From positions 1 to 64,000 of the forward strand of contig URBK01000005.1 in the NCBI GenBank assembly GCA_900546065.1: a stretch of DNA of 64,000 nucleotides, written 5' to 3'. The position numbers were made by a program, and so were the translations under genes. This DNA comes from an uncultured Alistipes sp. (GTDB lineage: Bacteria; Bacteroidota; Bacteroidia; Bacteroidales; Rikenellaceae). Shown here piece by piece: positions 18,975 to 27,995 of this stretch. Each line of letters begins with the position of its first letter. The first letter of the stretch is position 1. The notes beneath the pieces are model-generated. The model was given only the letters and a program-made list of their open reading frames with translations. It was not told where the DNA came from and ran no database searches.

Positions 18975-18982
18975 TATTTTTG
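18975..18982 (+). promoter_or_regulatory. -7 promoter element for carA
   Basis: TATTTTTG fits TAnnTTTG. Expected transcription start is near 18990, which makes the ATG at 18991 nearly leaderless and favours the ATG at 19024 as the carA start. Confidence 0.6.
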
Positions 18983-19023
18983 TAAACCGAATGTGTAAAA
19001 ATCTTTGCAACGACAACATATCT

Positions 19024-20121
19024 ATGCAGAATAAGAGACGAGCGGTTCTGGTATTGCAGGACGGAACCCGATACGAAGGATGGTCGTTCGGATACGAGGC
19101 TCCGGTAGCCGGCGAGGTGGTCTTCTACACCGCCATGACGGGTTATGTGGAGAGCCTGACCGACCCTTCATACAAGGGGCAGATACTTGTGCCCACATAT
19201 CCCCTTATAGGGAATTACGGCGTGCCGTCGGCCGAACGCGACCAGTGGGGCATCGAGAAGTTCTACGAGTCGGACCGCATACATTGCTCGGCGTTGGTCG
19301 TATCGTACTATTCCGACGAGTACAGCCATTGGAATGCCGTGAAGAGTCTGGGCGAGTGGCTGCGCGAGCAGCATGTGCCGGCAATATACGGTGTCGATAC
19401 GCGTGCCGTCACGCAGCGCCTGCGTGAGAGCGGTTCGATGTTGGGCCGCATAGAGTTCGAAGGCGAAGCCGTGCCCGAGTTCTACGACCCGAATGTGGAC
19501 AACGTCGTGGCGCAGGTCTCGTCGCGTGAGCGTCGTGTCTACGGGGACGGCCCATATCGCGTGGTCGTGGTCGACTGCGGTGTCAAGTACAATATTCTGC
19601 GTTGTCTGTTGCGTCGAGGCGCAACGGTTATACGCGTGCCGTGGGACTACGACTTCTCGCAGGAGGATTATGACGGGCTTTTCCTCTCGAACGGCCCGGG
19701 CGACCCGTCGCAGTGCGGCGAGACGATCGCACACATAGCCGCGGCGTTGCAGGATGATCGCCCGATCATGGGTATATGTCTTGGCAACCAGCTTCTGGCG
19801 CGTGCGGCGGGGGCATCGACATACAAGCTCAAGTACGGCCACCGCGGCCATAACCAGCCGGTGATGGTGCCGGGTACAAACCGCTGCTTCATCACGTCGC
19901 AGAACCACGGTTTTGCCATCGACGACCGTACGCTGCCCGAGGATTGGGAGACGCTGTTCGTGAATGTCAACGACGGCACGAACGAGGGCATACGCCACCG
20001 CAGCAAGCCCTTCTTCTCGACGCAGTACCATCCCGAGGCGTCGAGCGGTCCGGTCGATACGGAGTATCTGTTCGACGAGTTCATCGAAAACATCAAGGCG
20101 TGGAAAGCCGCCAAACATTGA
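19024..20121 (+). CDS. carA: Carbamoyl phosphate synthase, small (glutaminase) subunit
   Basis: Releases ammonia from glutamine and passes it to CarB for carbamoyl phosphate, used for arginine and pyrimidines. About 365 residues. The N-terminal domain contains the FYTAMTGYVE and DPSYKGQI motifs. The class I amidotransferase domain has LSNGPGDP, the nucleophile in GICLGNQ (about residue 251) and the His/Glu pair in YHPEASSGP. An ATG at 18991 is in frame but lies at the predicted transcript start. carB follows after 7 bases. Confidence 0.95.
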   Translation: MQNKRRAVLVLQDGTRYEGWSFGYEAPVAGEVVFYTAMTGYVESLTDPSYKGQILVPTYPLIGNYGVPSAERDQWGIEKFYESDRIHCSALVVSYYSDEYSHWNAVKSLGEWLREQHVPAIYGVDTRAVTQRLRESGSMLGRIEFEGEAVPEFYDPNVDNVVAQVSSRERRVYGDGPYRVVVVDCGVKYNILRCLLRRGATVIRVPWDYDFSQEDYDGLFLSNGPGDPSQCGETIAHIAAALQDDRPIMGICLGNQLLARAAGASTYKLKYGHRGHNQPVMVPGTNRCFITSQNHGFAIDDRTLPEDWETLFVNVNDGTNEGIRHRSKPFFSTQYHPEASSGPVDTEYLFDEFIENIKAWKAAKH

Positions 20122-20128
20122 GTGCGTT

Positions 20129-23100
20129 ATGAAGAAAGAGATAAACAAGGTTCTGCTCCTCGGATCGGGAGCGTTGAAGATAGGCGAGGCGGGCGAGTTC
20201 GACTATTCGGGTTCGCAGGCGCTCAAGGCCATGCACGAGGAGGGCAAGTACACGGTGCTTATAAACCCCAACATCGCTACGGTGCAGACATCGGAGGATG
20301 TGGCCGACAAGATATACTACCTTCCCGTGACGGAGGAGTTTGTCGAGAAGGTGATCGCGCAGGAGCGTCCCGACGGCATACTGCTCTCGTTCGGCGGCCA
20401 GACGGCGTTGAACTGCGGCGTGGAGCTGTATAAGAAGGGTGTTCTGGAGCGTTACGGTGTCGAGGTGCTGGGAACGCCCGTGCAGGCGATAATCGACACC
20501 GAGGACCGCAAGCTCTTCTCCGAGAAACTGGCCGAGATCGGCGTCAAGACCCCGCGTAGCATAGCCTGCTCGACGATGGAGGAGGCCAAGGCCGCAGCCC
20601 GGGAGTTGGGATTCCCGCTCATCATACGCGCCGCCTATACGTTGGGCGGTCTCGGGTCGGGCTTCTGCAAGAACGACGAGGAGCTTGAAAAGATCGTCGC
20701 CAGCGCCTTCTCATACTCGCCGCAGGTGCTTATCGAGAAGTCGCTCAAGGGTTGGAAGGAGGTCGAGTACGAGGTCGTGCGCGACTGCTATGACAACTGT
20801 ATCACGGTCTGCAACATGGAGAACTTTGACCCGCTCGGAATACATACGGGCGAGAGTCTGGTCGTGGCTCCGTCGCAGACGCTTACCAACAGCGAGTACC
20901 ATAAGCTTCGTGCCATCGCCATACGCATCATCCGCCACATAGGTATCGTGGGCGAGTGCAACGTGCAGTATGCTCTGGATCCCGAGTCGGAGGATTACTG
21001 TGTCATCGAGGTCAATGCCCGACTGTCGCGTTCGAGCGCCCTCGCGTCGAAGGCTACGGGTTATCCGTTGGCATTCGTGGCGGCGAAACTCGGTCTCGGA
21101 TACGGCCTGCACGAGATAAAGAACTCGGTGACGAAGGTCACCTCGGCATGCTTCGAGCCGGCGTTGGATTACGTCGTCTGCAAGATCCCGCGCTGGGACC
21201 TGAACAAGTTCGACGGCGTGTCGAAGTTGCTCGGCTCGTCGATGAAGAGTGTCGGTGAGGTGATGGCCATAGGCCGCACATTCGAGGAGGCGATACAGAA
21301 GGGCCTGCGTATGGTGGGGCAGGGCAAGCATGGTTTCGTGGGCAACAAGCCCGTCGAGGTGGATATAGACTACGAGCTGGAGCACCCGACCGACAAGCGT
21401 GTATATGCCATAGCCGAGGCGTTCGAGCAGGGTTATACGATCGACCACATATATGAGCGTACGAAGATCGACCGCTGGTTCCTGCAGCGCCTATACCGCA
21501 TATATCAATATAAAAACGTACTGCGCGGATATGACGGTGACGGTTCGCAGCCGCTGCCGGCGGATGTGCTGCACGAGGCCAAGAGGATGGGCTTCTCGGA
21601 TTTCCAGATCGCCGAGCTGACGATGACGCGCTCGACGCTGCCGATGTTCGACCGCATGATGCACATACGCCGCCGCCGTCTGGAGGCGGGCATACGTCCG
21701 TGCGTCAAGCAGATAGATACGCTGGCGGGAGAGTATCCGGCACAGACGAACTACCTCTATCTTACATACAACGGAACAAAGAACGACATCGTCTACGAGC
21801 ACGACCACCGTTCGGTCATCGTGCTGGGTTCGGGCGCCTACCGCATAGGCAGCAGCGTGGAGTTCGACTGGTGCGGTGTCAATACGCTCAAGACTCTTTC
21901 GCATGTGGGCCTGCGCTCGGTGATGATAAACTACAACCCCGAAACCGTGTCGACCGATTACGACGTCTGCGACCGGCTCTATTTCGACGAGCTGACATTC
22001 GAGCGCGTGATGGATATAATCGAGTTCGAGTCGCCTTACGGCGTTGTGGTCTCGACGGGCGGGCAGATCCCGAACAATCTGGCCATGCCGCTGCACCGTC
22101 AGGGTGTGAATATCCTCGGTACCTCGGCCGAGTCGATCGACCGTGCGGAGGATCGCGGTAAGTTCTCGTCGATGTGCGACGCTCTGGGTATCGACCAGCC
22201 GCGGTGGCGTGAGCTTACGACCATGCAGTCGATCTACGACTTCGTGGACGAGGTGGGGCTGCCCGTGCTGATACGTCCGTCGTATGTGCTCTCGGGCGCA
22301 GCGATGCATGTGGTCTACGAACGTGACGAGTTGGACCGTTATCTGGGACAGGCGGCCGAGGTGAGCTCCGACCACCCCGTCGTGGTGAGCGAGTTCATCG
22401 ACCATGCCAAGGAGATCGAGATGGATGCCGTGGCGCAGAGGGGCGTGATAAAGGTCTCGGCCATAAGCGAGCATGTGGAGTTTGCCGGTGTGCATTCGGG
22501 CGATGCGACGATAGTGTTCCCCGCGCAGAGGCTCTATCTGGAGACTATCCGCCAGATCCGCCACATAGCCGAGAAGATTGCCCGCGAACTGAACATTTCG
22601 GGGCCATTCAACATACAGTTCCTCGCCAAGGACAACCACGTGAAGGTCATCGAGTGCAACCTGCGTGCCTCGCGCAGCTTCCCCTTCGTGTCGAAGATCA
22701 TGAAGTTCAACTTCATCACGATGGCTACGCGCGTGATGCTGGGCCGCGCCGTCGAGTCGCACCCCAAGTCGATGTTCGACATAGATTATGTGGGTGTCAA
22801 GTCGTCGCAGTTCTCCTTTGCTCGACTGCAGAATGCCGACCCCGTGCTGAGCGTCGACATGACATCGACGGGCGAGGTGGCCTGCATAGGCGACAGCTAT
22901 TACGAGGCTCTGTTGAAGAGCCTTCTGTCGGTGGGTCAGTCCATACCGAAGCACAATGTGCTTATCTCGTCGGGTCCGGCGCGCTCGAAGGTCGAGCTTC
23001 TGTCGGCGACGCAGATGCTTCTCAAGTACGGATTCAAGGTCTACGCCACGGCCGGCAGTGCCGAGTTCCTTGCGCAGCACGGCGTGAAGGATATCGAGGT

Positions 23101-23353
23101 TCTGGGATGGCCCGACGAGAAGGGTGCCCCAACGGTCATAGACTACATCAAGCAGAAGCGCATAGATCTGGTGATCAACATACCGAAGAACCAGACGCGC
23201 CGCGAGCTCGACAACGGTTACAAGATCCGCCGCGCGGCCATCGACTTCAACATACCGCTGCTGACGAATGCCCGCTTGGCCTCGTCGTTCATCATGGCCG
23301 TATGTCTGGTCGGCGAGAAGGGTCTCGCTATCCGAAGTTGGGGATCGTATTGA
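20129..23353 (+). CDS. carB: Carbamoyl phosphate synthase, large subunit
   Basis: Synthetase subunit with two homologous ATP-grasp halves joined by an oligomerisation region, followed by a C-terminal allosteric MGS-like domain. 1074 residues, full length. Each half begins with a matching motif, LLGSGALKIGEAGEFDY and VLGSGAYRIGSSVEFDW, showing the internal duplication. ATP-grasp motifs such as ECNVQYAL and FNIQFLAK are present, and the last about 140 residues contain NIPKNQTRRE. The ATG at 20129 is chosen; codons upstream overlap carA. Confidence 0.96.
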   Translation: MKKEINKVLLLGSGALKIGEAGEFDYSGSQALKAMHEEGKYTVLINPNIATVQTSEDVADKIYYLPVTEEFVEKVIAQERPDGILLSFGGQTALNCGVELYKKGVLERYGVEVLGTPVQAIIDTEDRKLFSEKLAEIGVKTPRSIACSTMEEAKAAARELGFPLIIRAAYTLGGLGSGFCKNDEELEKIVASAFSYSPQVLIEKSLKGWKEVEYEVVRDCYDNCITVCNMENFDPLGIHTGESLVVAPSQTLTNSEYHKLRAIAIRIIRHIGIVGECNVQYALDPESEDYCVIEVNARLSRSSALASKATGYPLAFVAAKLGLGYGLHEIKNSVTKVTSACFEPALDYVVCKIPRWDLNKFDGVSKLLGSSMKSVGEVMAIGRTFEEAIQKGLRMVGQGKHGFVGNKPVEVDIDYELEHPTDKRVYAIAEAFEQGYTIDHIYERTKIDRWFLQRLYRIYQYKNVLRGYDGDGSQPLPADVLHEAKRMGFSDFQIAELTMTRSTLPMFDRMMHIRRRRLEAGIRPCVKQIDTLAGEYPAQTNYLYLTYNGTKNDIVYEHDHRSVIVLGSGAYRIGSSVEFDWCGVNTLKTLSHVGLRSVMINYNPETVSTDYDVCDRLYFDELTFERVMDIIEFESPYGVVVSTGGQIPNNLAMPLHRQGVNILGTSAESIDRAEDRGKFSSMCDALGIDQPRWRELTTMQSIYDFVDEVGLPVLIRPSYVLSGAAMHVVYERDELDRYLGQAAEVSSDHPVVVSEFIDHAKEIEMDAVAQRGVIKVSAISEHVEFAGVHSGDATIVFPAQRLYLETIRQIRHIAEKIARELNISGPFNIQFLAKDNHVKVIECNLRASRSFPFVSKIMKFNFITMATRVMLGRAVESHPKSMFDIDYVGVKSSQFSFARLQNADPVLSVDMTSTGEVACIGDSYYEALLKSLLSVGQSIPKHNVLISSGPARSKVELLSATQMLLKYGFKVYATAGSAEFLAQHGVKDIEVLGWPDEKGAPTVIDYIKQKRIDLVINIPKNQTRRELDNGYKIRRAAIDFNIPLLTNARLASSFIMAVCLVGEKGLAIRSWGSY

Positions 23354-23457
23354 CGGCGGTTGCCATCGTCGCCATCGTCGCCCTCCTCGCCGTCGTCGGC
23401 ATGGTCGGCGGATGAGGCGGTGCAAAGTCTAATTAGACGAATAAAAACCCGCGCGAT

Positions 23458-23495
23458 GGGAATGAATATGCAGCGTCGGCTGCCGGTTCATTCCC
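23458..23495 (+). terminator. Terminator-like hairpin after carAB
   Basis: GGGAATGAA (23458-23466) pairs with TTCATTCCC (23487-23495), enclosing a second stem GCAGC/GCTGC (23470-23474 with 23479-23483). GTTTC follows; the T-run is short. Confidence 0.6.
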
Positions 23496-23623
23496 GTTTC
23501 GCATTGCGGCTTTGCCCGAAAGCGTTGCAGGGATCGTCTGATTATGCATTTTTATCCCGTTGTTATGCGATTATGCGGATATTTTCTCCGACGGGTAAAT
23601 ATTAAGGAATAAATATTTGCTTT

Positions 23624-23650
23624 TTGCGTATTAATATGCAATCTTTGCAT
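23624..23650 (+). promoter_or_regulatory. Overlapping ARG-box-like palindromes at the arginine operon promoter
   Basis: TTGCGTATTAATATGCAA (23624-23641) is a palindrome with a single mismatched pair. ATGCAATCTTTGCAT (23636-23650) is a second palindrome (6-base arms, 3-base centre). The second contains AATCTTTG (23640-23647), a near-match to the -7 element. The geometry resembles paired 18-base ARG boxes bound by hexameric ArgR, which is encoded nearby at 18442-18909. Confidence 0.55.
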
Positions 23651-23652
23651 CC

Positions 23653-23674
23653 ACGAAACTTATACGAAACTTAT
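23653..23674 (+). repeat. Exact 11-base tandem repeat in the arginine operon leader
   Basis: ACGAAACTTAT occurs twice head to tail (23653-23663 and 23664-23674), about one helix turn per copy, immediately after the palindromes and 29 bases before the first ATG. Confidence 0.75.
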
Positions 23675-23703
23675 AATACACAAGTGTAATAAAATTTATT
23701 GCA

Positions 23704-24378
23704 ATGAAAATTGATGTAATGGTCGCCTCGAAAGAGCATTTGCGTTACGTGACGCAGATAAACGATGCTATCGACGAGGCTGCGAAGAGCCGTGGAACCG
23801 GTATCGCCCGCCGCACGGACGAATATATCGCCGACAAGATCAACTCGGGCAAGGCTATCATAGCCGTCAACCGCGAGGAGTTTGTCGGATTCTGCTACAT
23901 AGAGTCGTGGGGACACGACGAGTTTGTGGCCAATTCGGGCCTTATCGTGCGACCCCAGTATCGAAATATGGGCGTGGCCAAGCGTATCAAGAAGGCGGCG
24001 TTCGAACTCTCGCGCAAGCGTTTCCCCAATGCCAAGATCTTCGGTCTGACGACGGGCGAGGCGGTGATGCGTATAAATACGGAGTTGGGTTATGAGCCCG
24101 TCACCTTCGCCAAGCTGACCGACGACGAGGAGTTCTGGGCCGGATGCCGCTCGTGCGTCAACTACGACGTGCTGCAGCGTACGAACATGACCAAGTGCCT
24201 CTGTACGGGTATGATCTACGATCCGGCGAAGGTTGCCAAACGCAAGGCCGCCGAGGAGGAGGCGCGCAAGGCCGAGCAGGCCAAGGCCGAAGAGACGGCA
24301 AAGGTCGAGGCTGCGAAGACGCAGGCAGAGACGCCCAAGACATCGTGGCTGGGCCGCATATTCAAGAAGGGCAAGTAG
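23704..24378 (+). CDS. GNAT acyltransferase, candidate N-acylglutamate synthase
   Basis: GNAT-fold acyltransferase of 224 residues at the head of the arginine operon. The acetyl-CoA binding region reads VRPQYRNMGVAKRIKK (about 88-103), a variant of the Q/RxxGxG/A loop. A cysteine-rich segment with CRSC and CLC follows at about 147-166. The last 45 residues are an Ala/Glu/Lys-rich helix ending in a basic tail. No classical ArgA or ArgJ is seen in the cluster, so this enzyme is the likely first step, making N-acetyl- or N-succinylglutamate. As I recall, related Bacteroides genes beside argG have been proposed for this role. The operon continues to argG after 72 bases. Confidence 0.7.
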   Translation: MKIDVMVASKEHLRYVTQINDAIDEAAKSRGTGIARRTDEYIADKINSGKAIIAVNREEFVGFCYIESWGHDEFVANSGLIVRPQYRNMGVAKRIKKAAFELSRKRFPNAKIFGLTTGEAVMRINTELGYEPVTFAKLTDDEEFWAGCRSCVNYDVLQRTNMTKCLCTGMIYDPAKVAKRKAAEEEARKAEQAKAEETAKVEAAKTQAETPKTSWLGRIFKKGK

Positions 24379-24450
24379 GCCGGGGCCGGACAGGCGGATA
24401 ATATTGGGCCGACAGACGAATAATATTAGGAATATAAAGTAATATAGGAT

Positions 24451-25638
24451 ATGAAAAAGGTTGTATTGGCATACAGCGGCGGTCTGGATACGTCGTTCTG
24501 CGTGAAGTATCTGACCAAGGAGCTGGGATACGAGGTCTATACGGCTCTGGCCAACACGGGCGGTTTCTCGGCCGAGGAGCTGGCCGCAGTCGAGAAGCGG
24601 GCCTATGCGCTGGGCGCGAAGAAGCACGTCAACATCGACGTGACGGAGGAGTATTATTCGAAGTGCATCAAATATATGGTCTTCGGCAATGTGCTGCGTA
24701 ACAAGACTTACCCCATTTCGGTAAGTTCGGAGCGTACGTTTCAGGCGCTGGCCATTGTCAACTACGCCAAGAGTATTGGCGCCGATGCCGTGGCACACGG
24801 CTCGACGGGCGCCGGTAACGATCAGGTGCGTTTCGATCTGACGTTCGAGGTATTCGCTCCGCAGATGGAGATCATAACCCCGACGCGCGATATGAAGCTC
24901 ACGCGCGAGTACGAGATATCGTATCTCAAGGAGAACGGCTTCGAGGCCGACTTCACGAAGATGCAGTACTCGATCAACAAGGGCGTATGGGGCACTTCGG
25001 TCGGAGGCAAGGAGACCCTCTGCTCGGCTACGAACCTCCCCGACGAGGCCTATCCCTCGCAGCTGCAGAAGCAGGGGACCGAGTCGCTCGAGATAGAGTT
25101 CGAGTGCGGCGAGGTGGTTGCCGTGAACGGCGAGCCGATGAAGGGCGTCAAGGCGATCAACAAGATCGAGGCCATAGGTTCGGCATGGGCCATAGGCCGC
25201 GATACGCATGTGGGAGATACGCTGGTCGGCATCAAGGGCCGTGTAGGCTTTGAGGCTGCGGCGCCGATGCTTATCATCAAGTCGCATGAGCTGCTCGAGA
25301 AACACACGCTGACCAAGTGGCAGCAGTACTGGAAGGATCAGCTCGGCACGTGGTACGGAATGTTCATGCACGAGGCTATGTATTCGGAGCCCGTGATGCG
25401 CGACATCGAGAAGTTCCTCGACAACAGCCAGCGCTACGTTACGGGTAAGGTATTCTTGACGCTGCGTCCCTATACCTTCTCGCTTGTGGGCATCGAGTCG
25501 AAGCACGATCTGATGAATGCCAAGTTTGCCGAGTACGGCGAGATCAACAACGCATGGACGGCCGATGACGTGAAGGGCTTCACGAAGATACTGTCGATGC
25601 CGTTGAAGATATACCACGCCGTAAACGACGAGGAGTAG
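24451..25638 (+). CDS. argG: Argininosuccinate synthase
   Basis: Joins citrulline and aspartate at the expense of ATP in the penultimate arginine step. 395 residues. The N-terminal PP-loop AYSGGLDTS (8-16) binds ATP; HGSTGAGNDQVRF carries substrate-binding residues. The C-terminal half contains TKWQQYWKDQLGTWYG and is typical of the Bacteroidetes branch of the family. It is second in the arginine operon. A strong hairpin after the stop could reduce readthrough into argC. Confidence 0.95.
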   Translation: MKKVVLAYSGGLDTSFCVKYLTKELGYEVYTALANTGGFSAEELAAVEKRAYALGAKKHVNIDVTEEYYSKCIKYMVFGNVLRNKTYPISVSSERTFQALAIVNYAKSIGADAVAHGSTGAGNDQVRFDLTFEVFAPQMEIITPTRDMKLTREYEISYLKENGFEADFTKMQYSINKGVWGTSVGGKETLCSATNLPDEAYPSQLQKQGTESLEIEFECGEVVAVNGEPMKGVKAINKIEAIGSAWAIGRDTHVGDTLVGIKGRVGFEAAAPMLIIKSHELLEKHTLTKWQQYWKDQLGTWYGMFMHEAMYSEPVMRDIEKFLDNSQRYVTGKVFLTLRPYTFSLVGIESKHDLMNAKFAEYGEINNAWTADDVKGFTKILSMPLKIYHAVNDEE

Positions 25639-25668
25639 TGTGATCGCGCAGATTGCGCATTGATTTTC

Positions 25669-25709
25669 GGCACGACGTCCTTCGCATGTGACATGTAAGG
25701 CGTCGTGCC
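25669..25709 (+). terminator. Hairpin terminator or attenuator between argG and argC
   Basis: GGCACGACG-T-CCTT (25669-25682) pairs with AAGG-CGTCGTGCC (25697-25709), 13 bp with one bulge. A CATGT/ACATG motif lies in the loop, and TGTTGTT follows. It sits inside an apparent operon, so it may set the ratio of upstream to downstream genes. Confidence 0.65.
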
Positions 25710-25826
25710 TGTTGTTCCGCCTCCCGGGCCGCAATATGGAGAGAGGGGTGTAAGTGTAGAGGAGACAGGCAATACGGAATAACGGAATAAATGCACGGGA
25801 CAAGCAACCCAAAAGAATTTTCATCG

Positions 25827-26789
25827 ATGATAAGAGTAGGCATAGCAGGCGGTGCGGGATATACGGCGGGCGAGTTGATCCGTCTGTTGGTGAATCATCC
25901 GCACGCCGAACTTAAATACATACAGAGCGAGTCGCACAAGGGCGAGCCGATCGGGTCGGTACACAGCGATCTGATATATTCGCCGCTGCGCTTTGCGGAT
26001 ATAGACTTCAATGACATCGGCGTGCTGTTCATCTGCATGGGACATGGTAATTCAGCCAAGTTCCTGAACGAGAACCCTGTCCCGTCGGGTGTCAAGATCA
26101 TAGACCTGAGCAACGACTTCCGTTTGAAGGCCGATGCCGGCGAATTTGTATACGGGGCGCCCGAGCTCAACCGCGACCGTATCCGCACGAGCCGCTGCGT
26201 AGCCAACCCGGGGTGTTTCGCAACGTCGATCAATCTGGCGCTGCTGCCGCTTGCAGCGGCGGGAATGCTGCCCGAGGAGGTGACTGTTGTGGGCATTACG
26301 GGCTCGACGGGTGCGGGACAGAAACCGACGCCCGACACCCACTTCAGCAACCGCAGCGCCAACCTGTCGAACTACAAGGTCTTCACTCACCAGCATCTGG
26401 GCGAGATCGGCGAGACGGTGGCGGCGGCAGGAGGCTCGCCAGCTACGGATATCGCCTTCGTGCCCGTTCGCGGATGCCATACGCGCGGTATCCTGAGCGA
26501 TGTGGTGGTGCGTCTGGATGCCTCGCCGGAGCAGGTGACGGAGATCTACAGGAGCTATTACGAGCCCCATCCCTTTGTCTGCATAAGTGACAAGCCCGTC
26601 TACATGAAGCAGGTGGTCAATACGAACTACTGTTTCCTGTCGTTGCAGATGACGGGCCGAAAGCTGCTTATAACTTCCGTCATAGACAACCTGCTGAAGG
26701 GTGCGTCGGGACAGGCCGTGCAGAACATGAATCTCATGTTCGGTCTGGACGAGTGTGAGGGGCTGCACCTGAAGGCCAATTTCTTCTAA
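25827..26789 (+). CDS. argC: N-acyl-gamma-glutamyl-phosphate reductase
   Basis: NADPH-dependent reduction of N-acylglutamyl phosphate to the semialdehyde. 320 residues from the ATG at 25827, which puts the Rossmann motif GIAGGAGYTAGE at residues 5-16; an ATG 12 codons upstream adds a tail with no family similarity. The catalytic cysteine is C130 in NPGCFATS, with the conserved His in GCHTRG. It lies 15 bases before argD. Confidence 0.95.
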   Translation: MIRVGIAGGAGYTAGELIRLLVNHPHAELKYIQSESHKGEPIGSVHSDLIYSPLRFADIDFNDIGVLFICMGHGNSAKFLNENPVPSGVKIIDLSNDFRLKADAGEFVYGAPELNRDRIRTSRCVANPGCFATSINLALLPLAAAGMLPEEVTVVGITGSTGAGQKPTPDTHFSNRSANLSNYKVFTHQHLGEIGETVAAAGGSPATDIAFVPVRGCHTRGILSDVVVRLDASPEQVTEIYRSYYEPHPFVCISDKPVYMKQVVNTNYCFLSLQMTGRKLLITSVIDNLLKGASGQAVQNMNLMFGLDECEGLHLKANFF

Positions 26790-26804
26790 AAAAAGCGAAA
26801 GATT

Positions 26805-27941
26805 ATGGAACTGTTCAAAGTATATTCACTGCTCGACATGGAGCCGGTAAAGGCCCATGGGGCATATCTGTGGGATCGCAACGGTGTCGAGTATCTCGAT
26901 TTCTACGGCGGCCATGCCGTCATCTCGATAGGTCACACCCATCCGCACTATGTGGAGATGATCTCGTCGCAGCTCTCGAAGATCGGGTTCTACTCGAATG
27001 CCGTCATCAACACCTTGCAGGAGGAGCTGGCGCACAAGCTGGGCGAACTGTCGGGATATGACGACTATACGCTTTTCCTCTGCAACAGCGGCGCCGAGGC
27101 CAACGAGAACGCCTTGAAGCTGGCTTCGTTCACGACGGGCCGCGAGCGTGTGCTGGCCATGCACGGAGCCTTCCACGGACGTACGAGTCTGGCCGTGGCC
27201 GTTACGGACAACCCCGCAATACAGGCTCCCGTGAACCGTACCGATAAGGTGACATTCACGCCTCTGAACGATATTGAGGCGATGCGTGCGGAGCTTCGCA
27301 GCGGCGCCTATGCAGCCGTTATCATTGAGGGTATACAGGGTGTGAGCGGCATACGTGTGGCATCGGACGACTTCCTGCGTGCCGTGCGTGAGGAGTGCGA
27401 CGCCACAGGTACGATGATGATCCTCGACGAGGTTCAGTCGGGTTACGGCCGCAGCGGCCGCTTCTTCTCGCACCAGTGGGCCGGCGTGCGTCCCGACATC
27501 ATATCCATGGCCAAGGGCATAGGCAACGGCTTCCCTGTGGGTGCTATAATGATCTCTCCCGTGGTTCCGGCGCGTACGGGCATGCTCGGCACCACATTCG
27601 GCGGCAGCCATCTGGCGTGCGCTGCAGCCATCGCCGTGGCCGACGTCATGAAGAGCGAGAATCTTGTGGAAAACGCCCGCGTAATGGGTGAGAAGATCGT
27701 CGCGGCGATAAAGGATGTGAGCGGCGTGTCGGATATCCGCGGCCGCGGCCTTATGATCGGTGTCGATCTGGCGGTGCCGCAGGCCGAGTTCCGCAAGGTG
27801 CTCATGTCGCACCACCACATAATGACGGGATACAGCGGCAAGAATACGCTGCGTCTGCTGCCGCCGTTGATGATCGGCGACCGCGAGGTCGAGCGTTTCG
27901 CCAAGGCGTTCCGCGCTACGGCTGCCGAGATGGGTATGTGA
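26805..27941 (+). CDS. argD: Acylornithine aminotransferase
   Basis: PLP class III aminotransferase forming N-acylornithine from the semialdehyde. 378 residues. The PLP lysine is K237 in SMAKGIGNG, preceded by LDEVQSG with D208; the phosphate-binding SGAEANE is at 95-101. Whether the substrate is N-acetyl or N-succinyl cannot be decided from the motifs; Bacteroides relatives work in a succinylated pathway. argC is directly upstream and argB 54 bases downstream. Confidence 0.92.
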   Translation: MELFKVYSLLDMEPVKAHGAYLWDRNGVEYLDFYGGHAVISIGHTHPHYVEMISSQLSKIGFYSNAVINTLQEELAHKLGELSGYDDYTLFLCNSGAEANENALKLASFTTGRERVLAMHGAFHGRTSLAVAVTDNPAIQAPVNRTDKVTFTPLNDIEAMRAELRSGAYAAVIIEGIQGVSGIRVASDDFLRAVREECDATGTMMILDEVQSGYGRSGRFFSHQWAGVRPDIISMAKGIGNGFPVGAIMISPVVPARTGMLGTTFGGSHLACAAAIAVADVMKSENLVENARVMGEKIVAAIKDVSGVSDIRGRGLMIGVDLAVPQAEFRKVLMSHHHIMTGYSGKNTLRLLPPLMIGDREVERFAKAFRATAAEMGM

Positions 27942-27995
27942 GGCCGCGGCTGCCGATGGGTGGCGCAGGCTGATTCTTAAACTGGAGATATTCGG

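Larger units (their letters stand above)
23354..23703. other. 350-base intergenic region between carB and the arginine operon
   Basis: Contains, in order: four 9-base units beginning GCCATCGTC at 23362-23397 (first two exact, the others degenerate), a terminator-like hairpin at 23458-23495, an AT-rich segment from about 23575, the palindromes at 23624-23650 and an exact 11-base tandem repeat at 23653-23674. No convincing gene is seen. A 21-codon hydrophobic frame at 23350-23415 is treated as doubtful. Confidence 0.6.
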
